In this document: in pieces, positions 15,479-15,536 of the stretch
Position numbering within the stretch: the stretch's first letter is position 1
Layout of the letters: the number at the start of each line of letters is the position of its first letter
DNA from: an uncultured Collinsella sp.
Lineage (GTDB): Bacteria > Actinomycetota > Coriobacteriia > Coriobacteriales > Coriobacteriaceae
Length of the DNA: 15,536 bases
NCBI GenBank assembly: GCA_900545075.1
Contig: UQXT01000052.1
Coordinates: forward strand, 1 to 15,536
Reading direction: 5' to 3'
Translations under genes and position numbers: made by a program
Notes under the pieces: model-generated
The model's database searches: none
Seen by the model: the letters and a program-made list of their open reading frames with translations, nothing else
What the model was told of the DNA's origin: nothing

Positions 15479-15536
15479 AGCGCCATCCTGTGGTAACGCA
15501 TGAAGCGTGGAGCGCATGCCCGCAAGAGGAGTTCGA

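Overview
The window is mostly GC-rich with AT-rich islands. It carries an LPXTG surface protein, a lantibiotic-immunity type ABC transporter and many gene relics. This suggests a Gram-positive high-GC gut or oral anaerobe, most likely of the Coriobacteriia (Collinsella/Olsenella-like). That placement is inferred from gene style, not from a marker gene.

Layout. (1) Positions 2-4074, plus strand: a type III-like restriction-modification pair, a mod methyltransferase cut by the window edge and a complete res helicase-nuclease, followed by a hairpin. (2) 4150-5122: an accessory stretch with a repeat-bearing leader, a small DUF2958 gene typical of plasmids and integrative elements, and debris with a change in base composition. 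(3) 5123-9975, minus strand: one compact operon read from 9975 downward. It encodes a LanF-type ATPase with an E-loop, two LanE/LanG-type permeases, a frameshifted small secreted protein (YxeA-like), an OmpR-family response regulator and a sensor histidine kinase, with a 12-bp hairpin at the end. The parts fit a sense-and-pump-out module against a lantibiotic or similar peptide; no lantibiotic biosynthesis gene is visible. (4) 9976-10498: a divergent control region, a TetR stub of 33 codons, and directly joined to it the C-terminal tail of a type I HsdS specificity subunit. (5) 10508-15478: two AAA_14/DUF4143 ATPase genes on the plus strand (10591 and 14189). Each is preceded by a long AT-rich inverted repeat lying over or against the likely promoter. 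Between them are relics (a MerR-like C-terminus, a sirtuin C-terminus, a flavodoxin-type reductase C-terminus) and an intact LPXTG-anchored protein on the minus strand.

I find no rRNA, tRNA, CRISPR array, complete insertion sequence or integrase. The intact functional units are the R-M system, the transporter/two-component operon, the surface protein and the two ATPases. The rest looks like an accessory region with high turnover, where gene ends have been left behind. I see no clear new multi-gene system. The most worthwhile leads are the two ATPase genes with inverted-repeat promoters, the frameshift in the immunity operon, and the TetR/HsdS junction.
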